Both the position numbers and the translations under genes were made by a program. From positions 55,717-119,716 of the forward strand of contig CAZJLP010000010.1 of NCBI GenBank assembly GCA_964546955.1: 64,000 bases of DNA. Direction: 5' to 3'. A model generated the notes under the pieces. That model saw only the letters and a list, made by a program, of their open reading frames with translations. It made no database searches and had not been told where the DNA came from. Below are positions 17,569 through 25,586 of this stretch, one piece after another. This DNA is from CAZJLP01 sp964546955. Its GTDB lineage: Bacteria > Verrucomicrobiota > Verrucomicrobiia > Opitutales > Opitutaceae. The first letter of the stretch is position 1. Each line of letters opens with the position of its first letter.

Positions 17569-18320
17569 TTTCACGCGTCCCGATTCTCACCTATCACTCG
17601 CTCGACGAGTCGGGCTCGGTCACTTCTGTCCGCCCCGTCCATTTCGCGGAGCATATGCGCTCCTTGGCCCGTCGCGGATTCCACGCGATCCCACTCGCCC
17701 AGTTGACCGATCATTGGCGCACCGGAGCGGCCCTCCCGCCAAAACCGGTCGTCCTCACCTTCGACGACGGCTTCGCCAACCTTCTTCCACACGCGGCGCC
17801 GATCCTTGCGGAACTCGGTTTTCGGGCGACCCTCTTCGTCGTTTCGCGCCGCTGCGGCGGCGTCAACGATTGGCCGCACCAATGCCCTTCCATCCCGCGG
17901 CTGAAGCTTCTTACCTGGGACGAGCTGCGCCAACTCTCCCGCCAAGGATTCGAAATCGGAGCTCACACCGCGACCCATCCGAGATTGACCGACCTTTCGG
18001 CTGCAGAGGCCCGCCGGGAGATTCATGAATCAAAAACCGACATCGAGCAACATCTCGACGTCCCGGTAACCACCTTCGCCTATCCGTTCGGCGCCCTCAA
18101 CCCGGAAACAACGCGCTCGGTGGAGGAGCATTTCGCCGCCGCCGTCTCCGTCGAATTCCGCACGGCAAAAAAGTCCGACAATCTGCACGCCCTGCCGCGG
18201 CTGGACGTCTACTATTTTCGCAGCCCGCGGCTTTTCCGGCTGTTCGGGACCCTTCCCGGCCGCGTCTATCTGGCCCTCCGCGCCGCAGGACGCGCGGCGA
18301 GAGCCGGTCTGGCACGATGA
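17565..18320 (+). CDS. polysaccharide deacetylase (CE4/NodB)
   Basis: This 251-residue CE4 domain protein shows all three signature motifs: LTFDDGF near residue 64, GAHTATHPRLT near 128, and TFAYPFG near 168. The first Asp is the likely catalytic base, and the second Asp with the two His residues form the metal site. It removes acetyl groups from N- or O-acetylated sugars. There is no signal peptide, so it may act in the cytoplasm on lipid-linked or soluble intermediates. It starts at GTG 17565, overlapping the previous stop by 4 nt. Confidence 0.88.
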   Translation: MISRVPILTYHSLDESGSVTSVRPVHFAEHMRSLARRGFHAIPLAQLTDHWRTGAALPPKPVVLTFDDGFANLLPHAAPILAELGFRATLFVVSRRCGGVNDWPHQCPSIPRLKLLTWDELRQLSRQGFEIGAHTATHPRLTDLSAAEARREIHESKTDIEQHLDVPVTTFAYPFGALNPETTRSVEEHFAAAVSVEFRTAKKSDNLHALPRLDVYYFRSPRLFRLFGTLPGRVYLALRAAGRAARAGLAR

Positions 18321-19354
18321 AACCCGCCGCACCCTCTTCGCTGGCCTATTGTTGTCCCCGGTGCAAAGGGCTGGTGGCCGCGAACGCCGAATCCTACCTG
18401 TGCGAGTCTTGCCAGCAGACGTATCCCGTTGTGCTCGGGATTCCCGATTTTCGAGTGTTCCCCGACCCCTACATCTCGCTGGACGACGACCGTCGGAAAG
18501 CGCGGCGTATCGCGGAGTCGGGAGGGGACTTTCGCGCGCTGAACGAATTTTATTGGTCGATCACGCCCGAGGAGCCTCGAGACATGGCCGCGCGTTTTGT
18601 CGCGCAGGCGCTGGCCGGGGCGGAACGTGGTCGCCACTTGCTGAATACGCTTTCGGAAAACGAAGGGTTGCGCTTCGAGGGCGCCGCGATCCTCGACCTC
18701 GGCACCCGTACGGGCGGCCTTCTCCTGGCGGCCGCCGAGCGTACGGACCGGACCGCGGTCGGAATCGATATCGCCCTTCGTTGGTTAATCGTCGCCCGCC
18801 AGCGTATGCTGGAGGCCGGGCTGCCCTGCCAGCTCGTGTGTTGCTGCGCCGAATACCTTCCCTTTGTCGACGAAACGTTCGATCTCGTGGTAGCGGAAAA
18901 CGTCCTCGAACACACCGCCCGCCAGCAACGGCTGGTGAAGGAAGCCCATCGGGTCACCCGGCCCGGCGGCACCTTCTTCACGAGCACATGGAATCGCCTG
19001 GCCGCGGCCCCGGAGCCTCACGTGCGATTGTGGGGCGTAGGCTGGTTGCCGCTGGCCTGGCGCAGGTCGTACGTCAAACGCTTGAAAGGAGTCAGCTACG
19101 ATCACGTCCGGTTGATTTCCGCGTTCGAACTCAGACGGCTGACCCGCCAAGCCGGCTTTGCGGCAACCCGCATCATTCTCCCCGAATTTAGTCCGGCTCA
19201 GCTCGCGCAAGCCACCCCCGTTCAGCGCCGAATCCTGGGACTCTATCACCGACTAAAAGATCTCCCGGTGATCCGCTCCCTCCTCTTGGTCCTTGCCCCC
19301 GTGCTCCACCAGGTTGGCCGACGCGATGCAAACCGCGCCGAACCGCAACGGTAG
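18317..19354 (+). CDS. zinc-ribbon plus SAM methyltransferase, copy 2
   Basis: This 345-residue paralogue of the protein at 14370 has the same order: a zinc ribbon at about residues 14-48 (CPRC, then CESC, YPVVLGIPDFR), a methyltransferase domain with LDLGTRTGGLLL near 128 and ENVLEHTARQQRLVKE, and the shared tail LWGVGWLPLAWRRSYVKRLKG. Motif I reads GTRTGG rather than the commoner GCGxG. ATG 18317 overlaps the deacetylase stop as ATGA. It ends the + operon and converges with the GT4 gene ending at 19391. Confidence 0.8.
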   Translation: MKPAAPSSLAYCCPRCKGLVAANAESYLCESCQQTYPVVLGIPDFRVFPDPYISLDDDRRKARRIAESGGDFRALNEFYWSITPEEPRDMAARFVAQALAGAERGRHLLNTLSENEGLRFEGAAILDLGTRTGGLLLAAAERTDRTAVGIDIALRWLIVARQRMLEAGLPCQLVCCCAEYLPFVDETFDLVVAENVLEHTARQQRLVKEAHRVTRPGGTFFTSTWNRLAAAPEPHVRLWGVGWLPLAWRRSYVKRLKGVSYDHVRLISAFELRRLTRQAGFAATRIILPEFSPAQLAQATPVQRRILGLYHRLKDLPVIRSLLLVLAPVLHQVGRRDANRAEPQR

Positions 19355-19390
19355 GGCCCGACGGCCGCGCGGACCGCGTTCGACCTGCTC

Positions 19391-20635
19391 TCAAGTCGTC
19401 ACGTGACGCTCCGCGATCAGCGAACGCACCAGCGAGAAATAACGATCGAGATGGACTTCGGGAGTCCAGAATCGCTCCACCGCCTGGCGAGCTTTCTCGC
19501 CGAGGGCGGCCCGCAACGCAGGCTCTGCACACAAACGCTCCATATGCTCCCGGCATTGGTCGGGAGTCTCGAAGACGCAGCCCGCGCCGCTTTTCTCGAC
19601 CGTCTCGGCCAGTGCTCCGATTCTTCGCGAAATCACCGGCGTGCCTTGGGCAAAGGCCTCAACGGCGATCAAACCAAACGTTTCATAGCAAAGCGACGGA
19701 ACCAGCACGGCCGTGGCGCCTCGGTAAAGGGCTCCTATCTCTCCTGAATGCACGGCGCCGAGAAATTCGATGTGGTCCATGCCCGCTGCCTGCTGCCGCA
19801 ACTCCGGGGCGTAGTCGCCATTCCCCACGATGAGGAGATCCGCCGCGGAATAGCGTCTAAAAATCGAAATCAAATCCTGCACGCCTTTGAGTTTTTCGAG
19901 GCGCCCCACGAAGAGAAAATAAGGCCGGGACCGTCCGGAATGACTTGCGCGGCTCAATCCTGGGGACGCCCCGGGCAATGGCACGAAATGGGGGATCACT
20001 TCGATCCGCGTTTCCACTCCCTGAGCCTTGAGTTGAGCGGCCGCGAAATCGCTCGGTGCAATCAGGCAATTCACATGTCGCAGACACCGCCGGACAAGCC
20101 CCGTGTGACGCCACAATTGCAACGGCCGCCGGGAATGCAGGGTGCACCTGATGCACTTGCGATTGACGCACGCCTCTCGCTCGAAGGCGAACAGGACATG
20201 GGTCGGGCAGATCAACCAGTATTCATGCGACGTGTATAGTTTCGGCGCGCGTCCCAGTCGGAGGACGCCGGGGCCGCCCATGAGGGAAATGTTGTGAAAA
20301 TGAATCACATCATAGTCGCCCTGCTCGAGAATCTTCCGGATTCGACGGCGATAGAGTCCCGGGCCGCCCAACTGATGCGAAATCAGCGATGTCGGCAGAG
20401 GCCACCGGCTCCGCAGACGGTGCAGGGTGACGTTGGGGTGATGCTCAAACGCGATCTCCGGTTCGGCCGGGTGTTTCAGACGATAGGCGTCGACGGAGTG
20501 AATGACATCCACCCGATGCCCAAGGGCGGCGAGCAATTGCACGAGTCGGTAAACAAACACGGCGTCACCGCCGAAATGGTACGGCGGATAAAACGTCGTC
20601 ACCATGCAGAACCGCAGGGATCTACCTTCGTCCAC
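19391..20635 (-). CDS. GT4-family glycosyltransferase
   Basis: This 414-residue GT-B glycosyltransferase has an N-terminal glycine-rich loop (FYPPYHFGGDAVFVYRL) and, in the C-terminal half, LFVGRLEKLKGVQDLI and the donor site PSLCYETFGLIAVEAFAQG. A cysteine group (CVNRKCIRC, about residues 155-165) in the N-terminal domain could bind a metal. GTG 20635 was chosen because GGAAGGAG lies 6 nt upstream of it; ATG 20605 is the next candidate. It overlaps the end of the preceding GT4 gene by 14 nt. Acceptor and donor are unknown. Confidence 0.83.
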   Translation of the reverse strand: MDEGRSLRFCMVTTFYPPYHFGGDAVFVYRLVQLLAALGHRVDVIHSVDAYRLKHPAEPEIAFEHHPNVTLHRLRSRWPLPTSLISHQLGGPGLYRRRIRKILEQGDYDVIHFHNISLMGGPGVLRLGRAPKLYTSHEYWLICPTHVLFAFEREACVNRKCIRCTLHSRRPLQLWRHTGLVRRCLRHVNCLIAPSDFAAAQLKAQGVETRIEVIPHFVPLPGASPGLSRASHSGRSRPYFLFVGRLEKLKGVQDLISIFRRYSAADLLIVGNGDYAPELRQQAAGMDHIEFLGAVHSGEIGALYRGATAVLVPSLCYETFGLIAVEAFAQGTPVISRRIGALAETVEKSGAGCVFETPDQCREHMERLCAEPALRAALGEKARQAVERFWTPEVHLDRYFSLVRSLIAERHVTT

Positions 20636-21800
20636 GGGCGACTCCTTCCAGGACTGCAACGGTCTTGTCCGCTCCCGCTTTCCAGGAATAACTCTCGGCC
20701 CGATTAAGTCCGAGCGCGCGCAACCTGCTCCGAAGTCCGGCGTCCGCCAGCAGTCGACCAATGGCCTCAGCCATGTCGCTGGGCGACGCGGGGTCGAACA
20801 ACAGTCCGGCCTCGCCTACGATCTCCGGGAGGGAGTTGCGGCGGCTCGCCGCGACCGGCAGTCCGCAGGCCATCGCCTCGATCACGGGGAGCCCAAACCC
20901 TTCGCTGAACGACGGCAAGACCAGCAGCGTGCTGCGGTTGCACAACACGACCAGGTCTTCGTCCGAAACGTAACCGGTAAAGGTCACGCGCGAACTCAGT
21001 CCCAGCGTGTCCGCCAGGGCGGAAACTTCGCGGTAACAACCGTAGAAACTGTCCTTCGCGTAGTCGCCCACCAACACCAGGTGCCAGGGCTGCGCCGGGA
21101 CTTTCGCCATGGCCTGAAGAAGCCCCTGCAGGTTCTTGTGCGGACTGATACCCCCGACATAGAGCACCAGGGGCACCTCGGCCGGCAGCCCGAATTTCGC
21201 AAGCAACGGTCCTGCCGCCGCGACGGCTTCCCGATCGAGCACCCGGAAACAAGGGTCCGGCCCTTCGCTGACGACTTCGATTTCGGCTGCGGCCAGTCCG
21301 AACACGTTCGATAACTGCAGCCGGGCATCCTCTGAGACGGTCACGATCTTCCGCGCCTGCCGGCGCGCGAGCCAGCTCTTCAGGCCCCAAAACAGACGCG
21401 AGCGCCACCCCGGGAAGATAAATCCCGGATGCTGCTCCGCGATCGCGTCGTGAAAGACCACGACGGCAGGCGTGCGATTGAGCAGCGGATAGTACGAATA
21501 GTTGGTCGGAAAGAAAAAGGCGTCGCACTCCACCCGCGACGCAGCGCGAGCCATCCGCCACAGATCGCCGAGAGGACGCGAGCCGTCAGCCGAGGCCGCT
21601 TCGGTCGGCTGCAGACGGGTTTTCACGACCTCCAGCTTTGCGCCCGGCGGGAATTTCCCTTCCGCCGCCGTGACCTGGTCGGCCACCAGCACGAATTCAT
21701 GCTCGGGATGGCGCTCGACCATCGTCGATACGAGCATACGGGTAAACCGGCCGTAGCCGCGGCGGTTCGCCCACGTGCAGGCTTCGATGGCGAAACGCAT
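20622..21800 (-). CDS. GT4-family glycosyltransferase
   Basis: This 392-residue protein starts MRFAIEACTWANRRGYGRFTR, the typical N-terminus of mannosyltransferase-like GT4 enzymes. Its C-terminal domain has LYVGGISPHKNLQGLL and the EX7E motif PSFSEGFGLPVIEAMACG. It should add a sugar, often mannose in such enzymes, to the growing repeat unit. ATG 21800 lies 1 nt past the stop of the upstream GT2 gene, so the frame that stays open further upstream is not used. Confidence 0.85.
   Translation of the reverse strand: MRFAIEACTWANRRGYGRFTRMLVSTMVERHPEHEFVLVADQVTAAEGKFPPGAKLEVVKTRLQPTEAASADGSRPLGDLWRMARAASRVECDAFFFPTNYSYYPLLNRTPAVVVFHDAIAEQHPGFIFPGWRSRLFWGLKSWLARRQARKIVTVSEDARLQLSNVFGLAAAEIEVVSEGPDPCFRVLDREAVAAAGPLLAKFGLPAEVPLVLYVGGISPHKNLQGLLQAMAKVPAQPWHLVLVGDYAKDSFYGCYREVSALADTLGLSSRVTFTGYVSDEDLVVLCNRSTLLVLPSFSEGFGLPVIEAMACGLPVAASRRNSLPEIVGEAGLLFDPASPSDMAEAIGRLLADAGLRSRLRALGLNRAESYSWKAGADKTVAVLEGVARGRR
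20628..20650 (-). promoter_or_regulatory. strong Shine-Dalgarno site deciding a GTG start
   Basis: On the minus strand GGAAGGAG is followed 6 nt later by GTG (20633-20635), inside the last codons of the upstream GT4 gene. It is one of the few unambiguous Shine-Dalgarno sites in the window and supports GTG rather than the downstream ATG. Confidence 0.6.
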
Positions 21801-21801
21801 T

Positions 21802-22737
21802 TTAGCCCCTTGCCTCCGCCGGCGTCGCGACCCGCGTGGGCAAGCGTCGGAAGTAACCGACCGCCTCTCCCCACGACCACGCGCCAAGGAGAAGCAGCAA
21901 CGACGGCAGCGCCGCAATGAGCTTCGCCGCACGATCAGGGCGTCGCGACAAAGTCAGGCGCAGGATGCGAAGGAGCAAGACGACGGACACAGCCGGCGCG
22001 GCCGCCGCCCAAAGGATCCGTTTCCACTTTGGAGAGGTGGACTGTCGGAACTGCCCGAAATGAATTCCGCCGGTGAAAAGGTGATTCATCGCTTCGGCGA
22101 AACCCATTCGCAGCCGGCTCCTGACGGGCGCCTCCGCGACCAAATGAAGCTTCTCGCCCTCGCGAAGAAGAAGTCCGCTCACATCCGTCTCATAGAATTC
22201 CTGCGCCCAAATATCCCGGGTTCGCACCAGAAGCGCCCGATCGTAGGCCATGTTGACCCCGGAAAGGATCGCGGTGGGACCGCCCTGCATCGGCGGCATG
22301 TAAATCCCATACTCGACCAGATAAAGCGCCCAATCGTACGGCGTCGCCGGTTCGTCGTTGTCGATGGCGCCGCCCACGATTCCATGGCCTTCCGCGCGCG
22401 CGGCTTGGAAGGCGCCGGCCCAGCCCGGCTCGACCATGGAATGATCTTCCAACAATGCGACCACCCCGCCGCGCGCCGAAATTACGCCCAGTGTCCGAAG
22501 CACGAAAACGCTCGCATCGCGTGGGCCTCGAATAAAACGGATCCCCGGGTAAAGCGGGGTCAATTCGGCCGCCAGATCGGAAAGGCCGCGATAAGCCACC
22601 ACGATTTCGCTCTCCAAAGCGTTGCGGCTCGGGTCGCGAACCAGGCTGTCGAGGCAGCGCACCAAGGCGTCGCGCCCCGACCACGAGGCGACCACGATCG
22701 AAAAGGGAATCGAAGGTTCTGCCGCAAAAGCACTCAT
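21802..22737 (-). CDS. GT2 glycosyltransferase, tandem paralogue C
   Basis: This 311-residue GT2 protein has the strand FSIVVASWSGRDALVRCL, the metal-site region ALLEDHSMVEPGW, one or two C-terminal hydrophobic segments and the closing motif WSWGEAVGY. It is one of three adjacent related genes; it shares YMPPMQGG and the acidic EDH with the neighbour at 22734, and the WxxGEAxG tail with both. ATG 22737 overlaps the upstream stop as ATGA. Probable sugar transferase of the locus; substrate unknown. Confidence 0.83.
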   Translation of the reverse strand: MSAFAAEPSIPFSIVVASWSGRDALVRCLDSLVRDPSRNALESEIVVAYRGLSDLAAELTPLYPGIRFIRGPRDASVFVLRTLGVISARGGVVALLEDHSMVEPGWAGAFQAARAEGHGIVGGAIDNDEPATPYDWALYLVEYGIYMPPMQGGPTAILSGVNMAYDRALLVRTRDIWAQEFYETDVSGLLLREGEKLHLVAEAPVRSRLRMGFAEAMNHLFTGGIHFGQFRQSTSPKWKRILWAAAAPAVSVVLLLRILRLTLSRRPDRAAKLIAALPSLLLLLGAWSWGEAVGYFRRLPTRVATPAEARG

Positions 22738-23666
22738 TCGACGCGGGCGAGGCTTTCGCCGGGACCGGCCAGGGCGCCGACGGCCTCGCCCCAAGCCCAG
22801 CTCAGTAGGAAAATGCCAATGAAAGGAACCGCCTGCACGAATTCCTTCAGCCGACGGCGCTTCTGCCGCAGGATCGAGGCCATGCGCAACAGCAGCAGCG
22901 GCGGCAGCAAGGGAGTGGCGGCGGCATACACGAAGCGGCGCAGAAGCGGGGCGCCCTGGAGGCGCATGCCCGCGAACGAACGCGAATAGTGATACCGCTG
23001 CGACATGAAATAGCCGAAGCCGAATTCACGCTTGTGGGAGACGGTCATCTCGGGGTCGCAGAAAAAGGCGACGCCTTCCTCGGACAGTCGTCGATGGATG
23101 AAGGACTCCCATACCTCGCGTTTCAATTCCGGGCCCACCCGCTCGAGCGCCTTGCGGTCATACACGGCGCAGTTGCCGGGGATCTCCACGCCCACGCCGC
23201 CCCGCACCGGCGGCATGAAGCGGGCGTATTCACAAAAGAATACCGCCCAATCGATCACCCGCTCGACCGCTCCGTTCTCTACCCCGCTGCCGATGGCTTG
23301 ATGGCCCGCCTCGTGGGCGCGACGGATCGATTCGAACCAGGTCGACGGCACATTGCAGTGATCCTCGAGGATGGCGATCATGCGGCCGCGCGCGTCCGCC
23401 ATCCCCTGGGCGCGAAGCTTGGGGATCGAGGGTTTTCCCTCCACGCCAATGACACGCACTTCGGATTGGGGAAACCGGCGCGCGATTTCCTGGCGAACCG
23501 CCGCTCCACAGCGGTCGAGGACGAGGATTTCGTAAGGAATGCCGCCCTGCTGGGCGGTCAGGGCCTCGAGGCAGGCGCCGATCCACGGAAAACCGTTCAC
23601 CGACGCGATCACGACCGAGATGAACGGATCCGAGGCTGACGGGAACGGCTCTGAAGAGGCAGTCAT
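22734..23666 (-). CDS. GT2 glycosyltransferase, tandem paralogue B
   Basis: This 310-residue protein begins FISVVIASVNGFPWIGACLEAL and carries AILEDHCNVPSTW as the nucleotide/metal site, FMPPVRGGVGVEIPGNCAVY in the acceptor half, and the tail WAWGEAVGAL. ATG 23666 overlaps the preceding stop by 4 nt; the reading frame is open far upstream, but that part lies inside the previous gene and is not coding. It is the middle member of the tandem triplet. Confidence 0.83.
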   Translation of the reverse strand: MTASSEPFPSASDPFISVVIASVNGFPWIGACLEALTAQQGGIPYEILVLDRCGAAVRQEIARRFPQSEVRVIGVEGKPSIPKLRAQGMADARGRMIAILEDHCNVPSTWFESIRRAHEAGHQAIGSGVENGAVERVIDWAVFFCEYARFMPPVRGGVGVEIPGNCAVYDRKALERVGPELKREVWESFIHRRLSEEGVAFFCDPEMTVSHKREFGFGYFMSQRYHYSRSFAGMRLQGAPLLRRFVYAAATPLLPPLLLLRMASILRQKRRRLKEFVQAVPFIGIFLLSWAWGEAVGALAGPGESLARVE

Positions 23667-24586
23667 GGGAAAGACTTTATCGGCAGCGTGCCGGACGCCT
23701 TTCCGGAGCCCCGTCCCGCCACGTACCCTGCTGCTTCCCCCAGCGCCCAGGCCAGGATGAACAAGCAAAGTGGCGCGCTGGACCACACGAAGGCCGGCAG
23801 CAAGCGAGGGCGCCGACGCAGCCTCGAGGCGATTTTGAGGAACAGAATGAAAGGCACGAGAGGCGAGCCTAAGATCGCAGTCAGGCGGAACCAAGCCGAT
23901 TTGCCGACGAGCCGATCGCGCCCGTACTGCAGCCCATGATGCCAGCGTTGTCCCACAAACGGCCAAAAACCGAATGACGATGTTTGGCGCACAGCAATCG
24001 ACGGGATAAAAACGAGCTGCTCGCCCTTGGCCCGCACACGCTGGTGAAAGATGGGCTCCCAGAATCCTTCTTGCCACGTGTCGGCGTGCTCGATCAACGC
24101 ACCGCGTTTGTAGGAGGCATTGTCGGCCGCGAGGTCGGAAGCCGGCTGCTCCGCCCCATACTGGAAATCGTGGCTGTACCGCAGCAGATAGGTCGCCCAG
24201 GCGATAGGACCGGCGCCGGACGGCGGATCGATGCGACCTCCAATTCCCACCGCCGGAGAACGTGCATGCGCGGCGCGAATCTGCGCGACCCAATCGGAAC
24301 TCGGCAGAAAGTGCGACGTGGTGGTGGCGATCAATTCCGACTCGCAAGCCAGCATCCCGCGCGCCCACAGATGAGGGATCAGCGCATCGGCGCCCAATCG
24401 GGACCATTTCACGCGGGGAAAACGCGCGATGAAATCGGGCGGCACCTCAACGGTAGTCACGGCGACTACGTCGACCTGGTCGTCGGCCTGGGCCACGACC
24501 GCGTCGAGAAACTCGCGAAGACCGTCGAGACCCGGCCACGCGGCCACGACGACGGCAACTGAGCGGTCGCTGGACGCCTCCTTCAC
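23663..24586 (-). CDS. GT2-like glycosyltransferase, tandem paralogue A, degenerate metal site
   Basis: This 307-residue protein has GT2-like organisation (VAVVVAAWPGLDGLREFL at the start, a C-terminal hydrophobic segment, the tail WALGEAAGYV). Where its two paralogues have LEDH, it reads TTTSHFLPSSDW, so the usual acidic metal ligands are missing. It may be catalytically altered, or the alignment may shift. The start is GTG 24586, 4 nt after the methyltransferase stop. Confidence 0.75.
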   Translation of the reverse strand: MKEASSDRSVAVVVAAWPGLDGLREFLDAVVAQADDQVDVVAVTTVEVPPDFIARFPRVKWSRLGADALIPHLWARGMLACESELIATTTSHFLPSSDWVAQIRAAHARSPAVGIGGRIDPPSGAGPIAWATYLLRYSHDFQYGAEQPASDLAADNASYKRGALIEHADTWQEGFWEPIFHQRVRAKGEQLVFIPSIAVRQTSSFGFWPFVGQRWHHGLQYGRDRLVGKSAWFRLTAILGSPLVPFILFLKIASRLRRRPRLLPAFVWSSAPLCLFILAWALGEAAGYVAGRGSGKASGTLPIKSFP

Positions 24587-24590
24587 CGGA

Positions 24591-25527
24591 TCAAGCCCTG
24601 GCGGGTTTACGCGCGGCCACGAAAAGCGCGGCGTAGCGGTAGATCAACTCGCCGCCGCGGGCCTGCACCGCTTGGCACCGGGAGAAAAACTCCTCTTTCA
24701 CCGCCTGCAGCTGGCCGGGCGTGGCGTGGGTCAGACGCTTTCGGGCGAAACTGGAGAACGTCGTCTGAAGCTCCCAAAAATCCTCGATCGTGTTCAAGGT
24801 CGGACGGCAGCCCCTCCACGTAGTCACCACATCCTCCAGCCCGACGTCGCTCATCATCCGGGGAAGGTAAGTGCCAGCGTGGGTGCGCGAGCGGCTGATC
24901 TCAGAGGTTTCCACCTCCCCTTTCGAGGGAATATGGCGTGCGCAGATTTCGTCGATCAAGCGGGGCNNNNNNNNNNAGCAACCGGCCCCGGGCGCGCGCC
25001 ACGACTTCCAAACCGCGGGCGAGCGCATGGCGCGCTTGCGAGGCGGAAAAGGGCGCCGGAGAGCTACCCACACCGACGACAACGCGACCGCCGGGGCGGA
25101 GGACGCGGGCCATCTGGGCGATGGCCGCTTCGGGATGAGGAAAATGCATGAGGCCGAAAAGCGAGAGCACCACATCAAAGGACTCATCCGGAAACTCGAG
25201 GGCCTCGGCATCCGCGCGCACAAACGTAATCGACGCTCCCGCCGCGGCGGCGTTCCGGCGCGCCTTGTCCAACATGCCGGTCGAAAGATCGGCCGCGACG
25301 ATGTCGCAGCCTGGAGCGAGATGCGCGGCGGCCAAAGCGACGATCCCCGTGCCCGTCGCGACATCCAGGACGCGGTCTCGCGCCGCCACTTTCCCAAGCC
25401 CGACGATATGATCCGCGAGCACGGAGGTATACTTCTCCGTAAAGCGGTCGTAGGCTTCGGTGACGGCATCGTAACTCGACGCGTCCCGCAATTTGAAGTC
25501 TTCGGCGTTCAAGGAAGGTTCAGACAT
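24591..25527 (-). CDS. UbiE-like SAM methyltransferase, interrupted by an assembly gap
   Basis: The N-terminal part (from ATG 25527) has YDRFTEKYTSVLADHI, then LDVATGTGIVALAAAHLA, DAEALEFPDESFDVVLS and RVLRPGGRVVVGVG, all typical of UbiE/COQ5-like class I methyltransferases. The C-terminal part (ending at 24591) continues with a helical segment and LIYRYAALFVAARKPARA. The two halves are in different frames only because of the ten N at 24967-24976. A true gap length divisible by 3 would restore one protein of about 310 residues. The substrate is unknown; it lies in an operon of glycosyltransferases. Confidence 0.78.
24967..24976. other. assembly gap (10 N)
   Basis: The ten N are a placeholder of unknown true length within a methyltransferase gene. 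The frames on either side agree only if the real length is a multiple of 3. Confidence 0.95.
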
Positions 25528-25586
25528 GAGAAGGGGACGATTCGCAGCGGGTACCGCGAGAGCACAGGGCCGGATGGCGCCAACCG

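Noticed and set aside
23667..24407. N-terminal extension of the middle GT2 gene to 557 residues
   Set aside because: The extra 247 residues overlap the preceding GT2 gene entirely, while the ATG at 23666 overlaps the previous stop like its neighbours.
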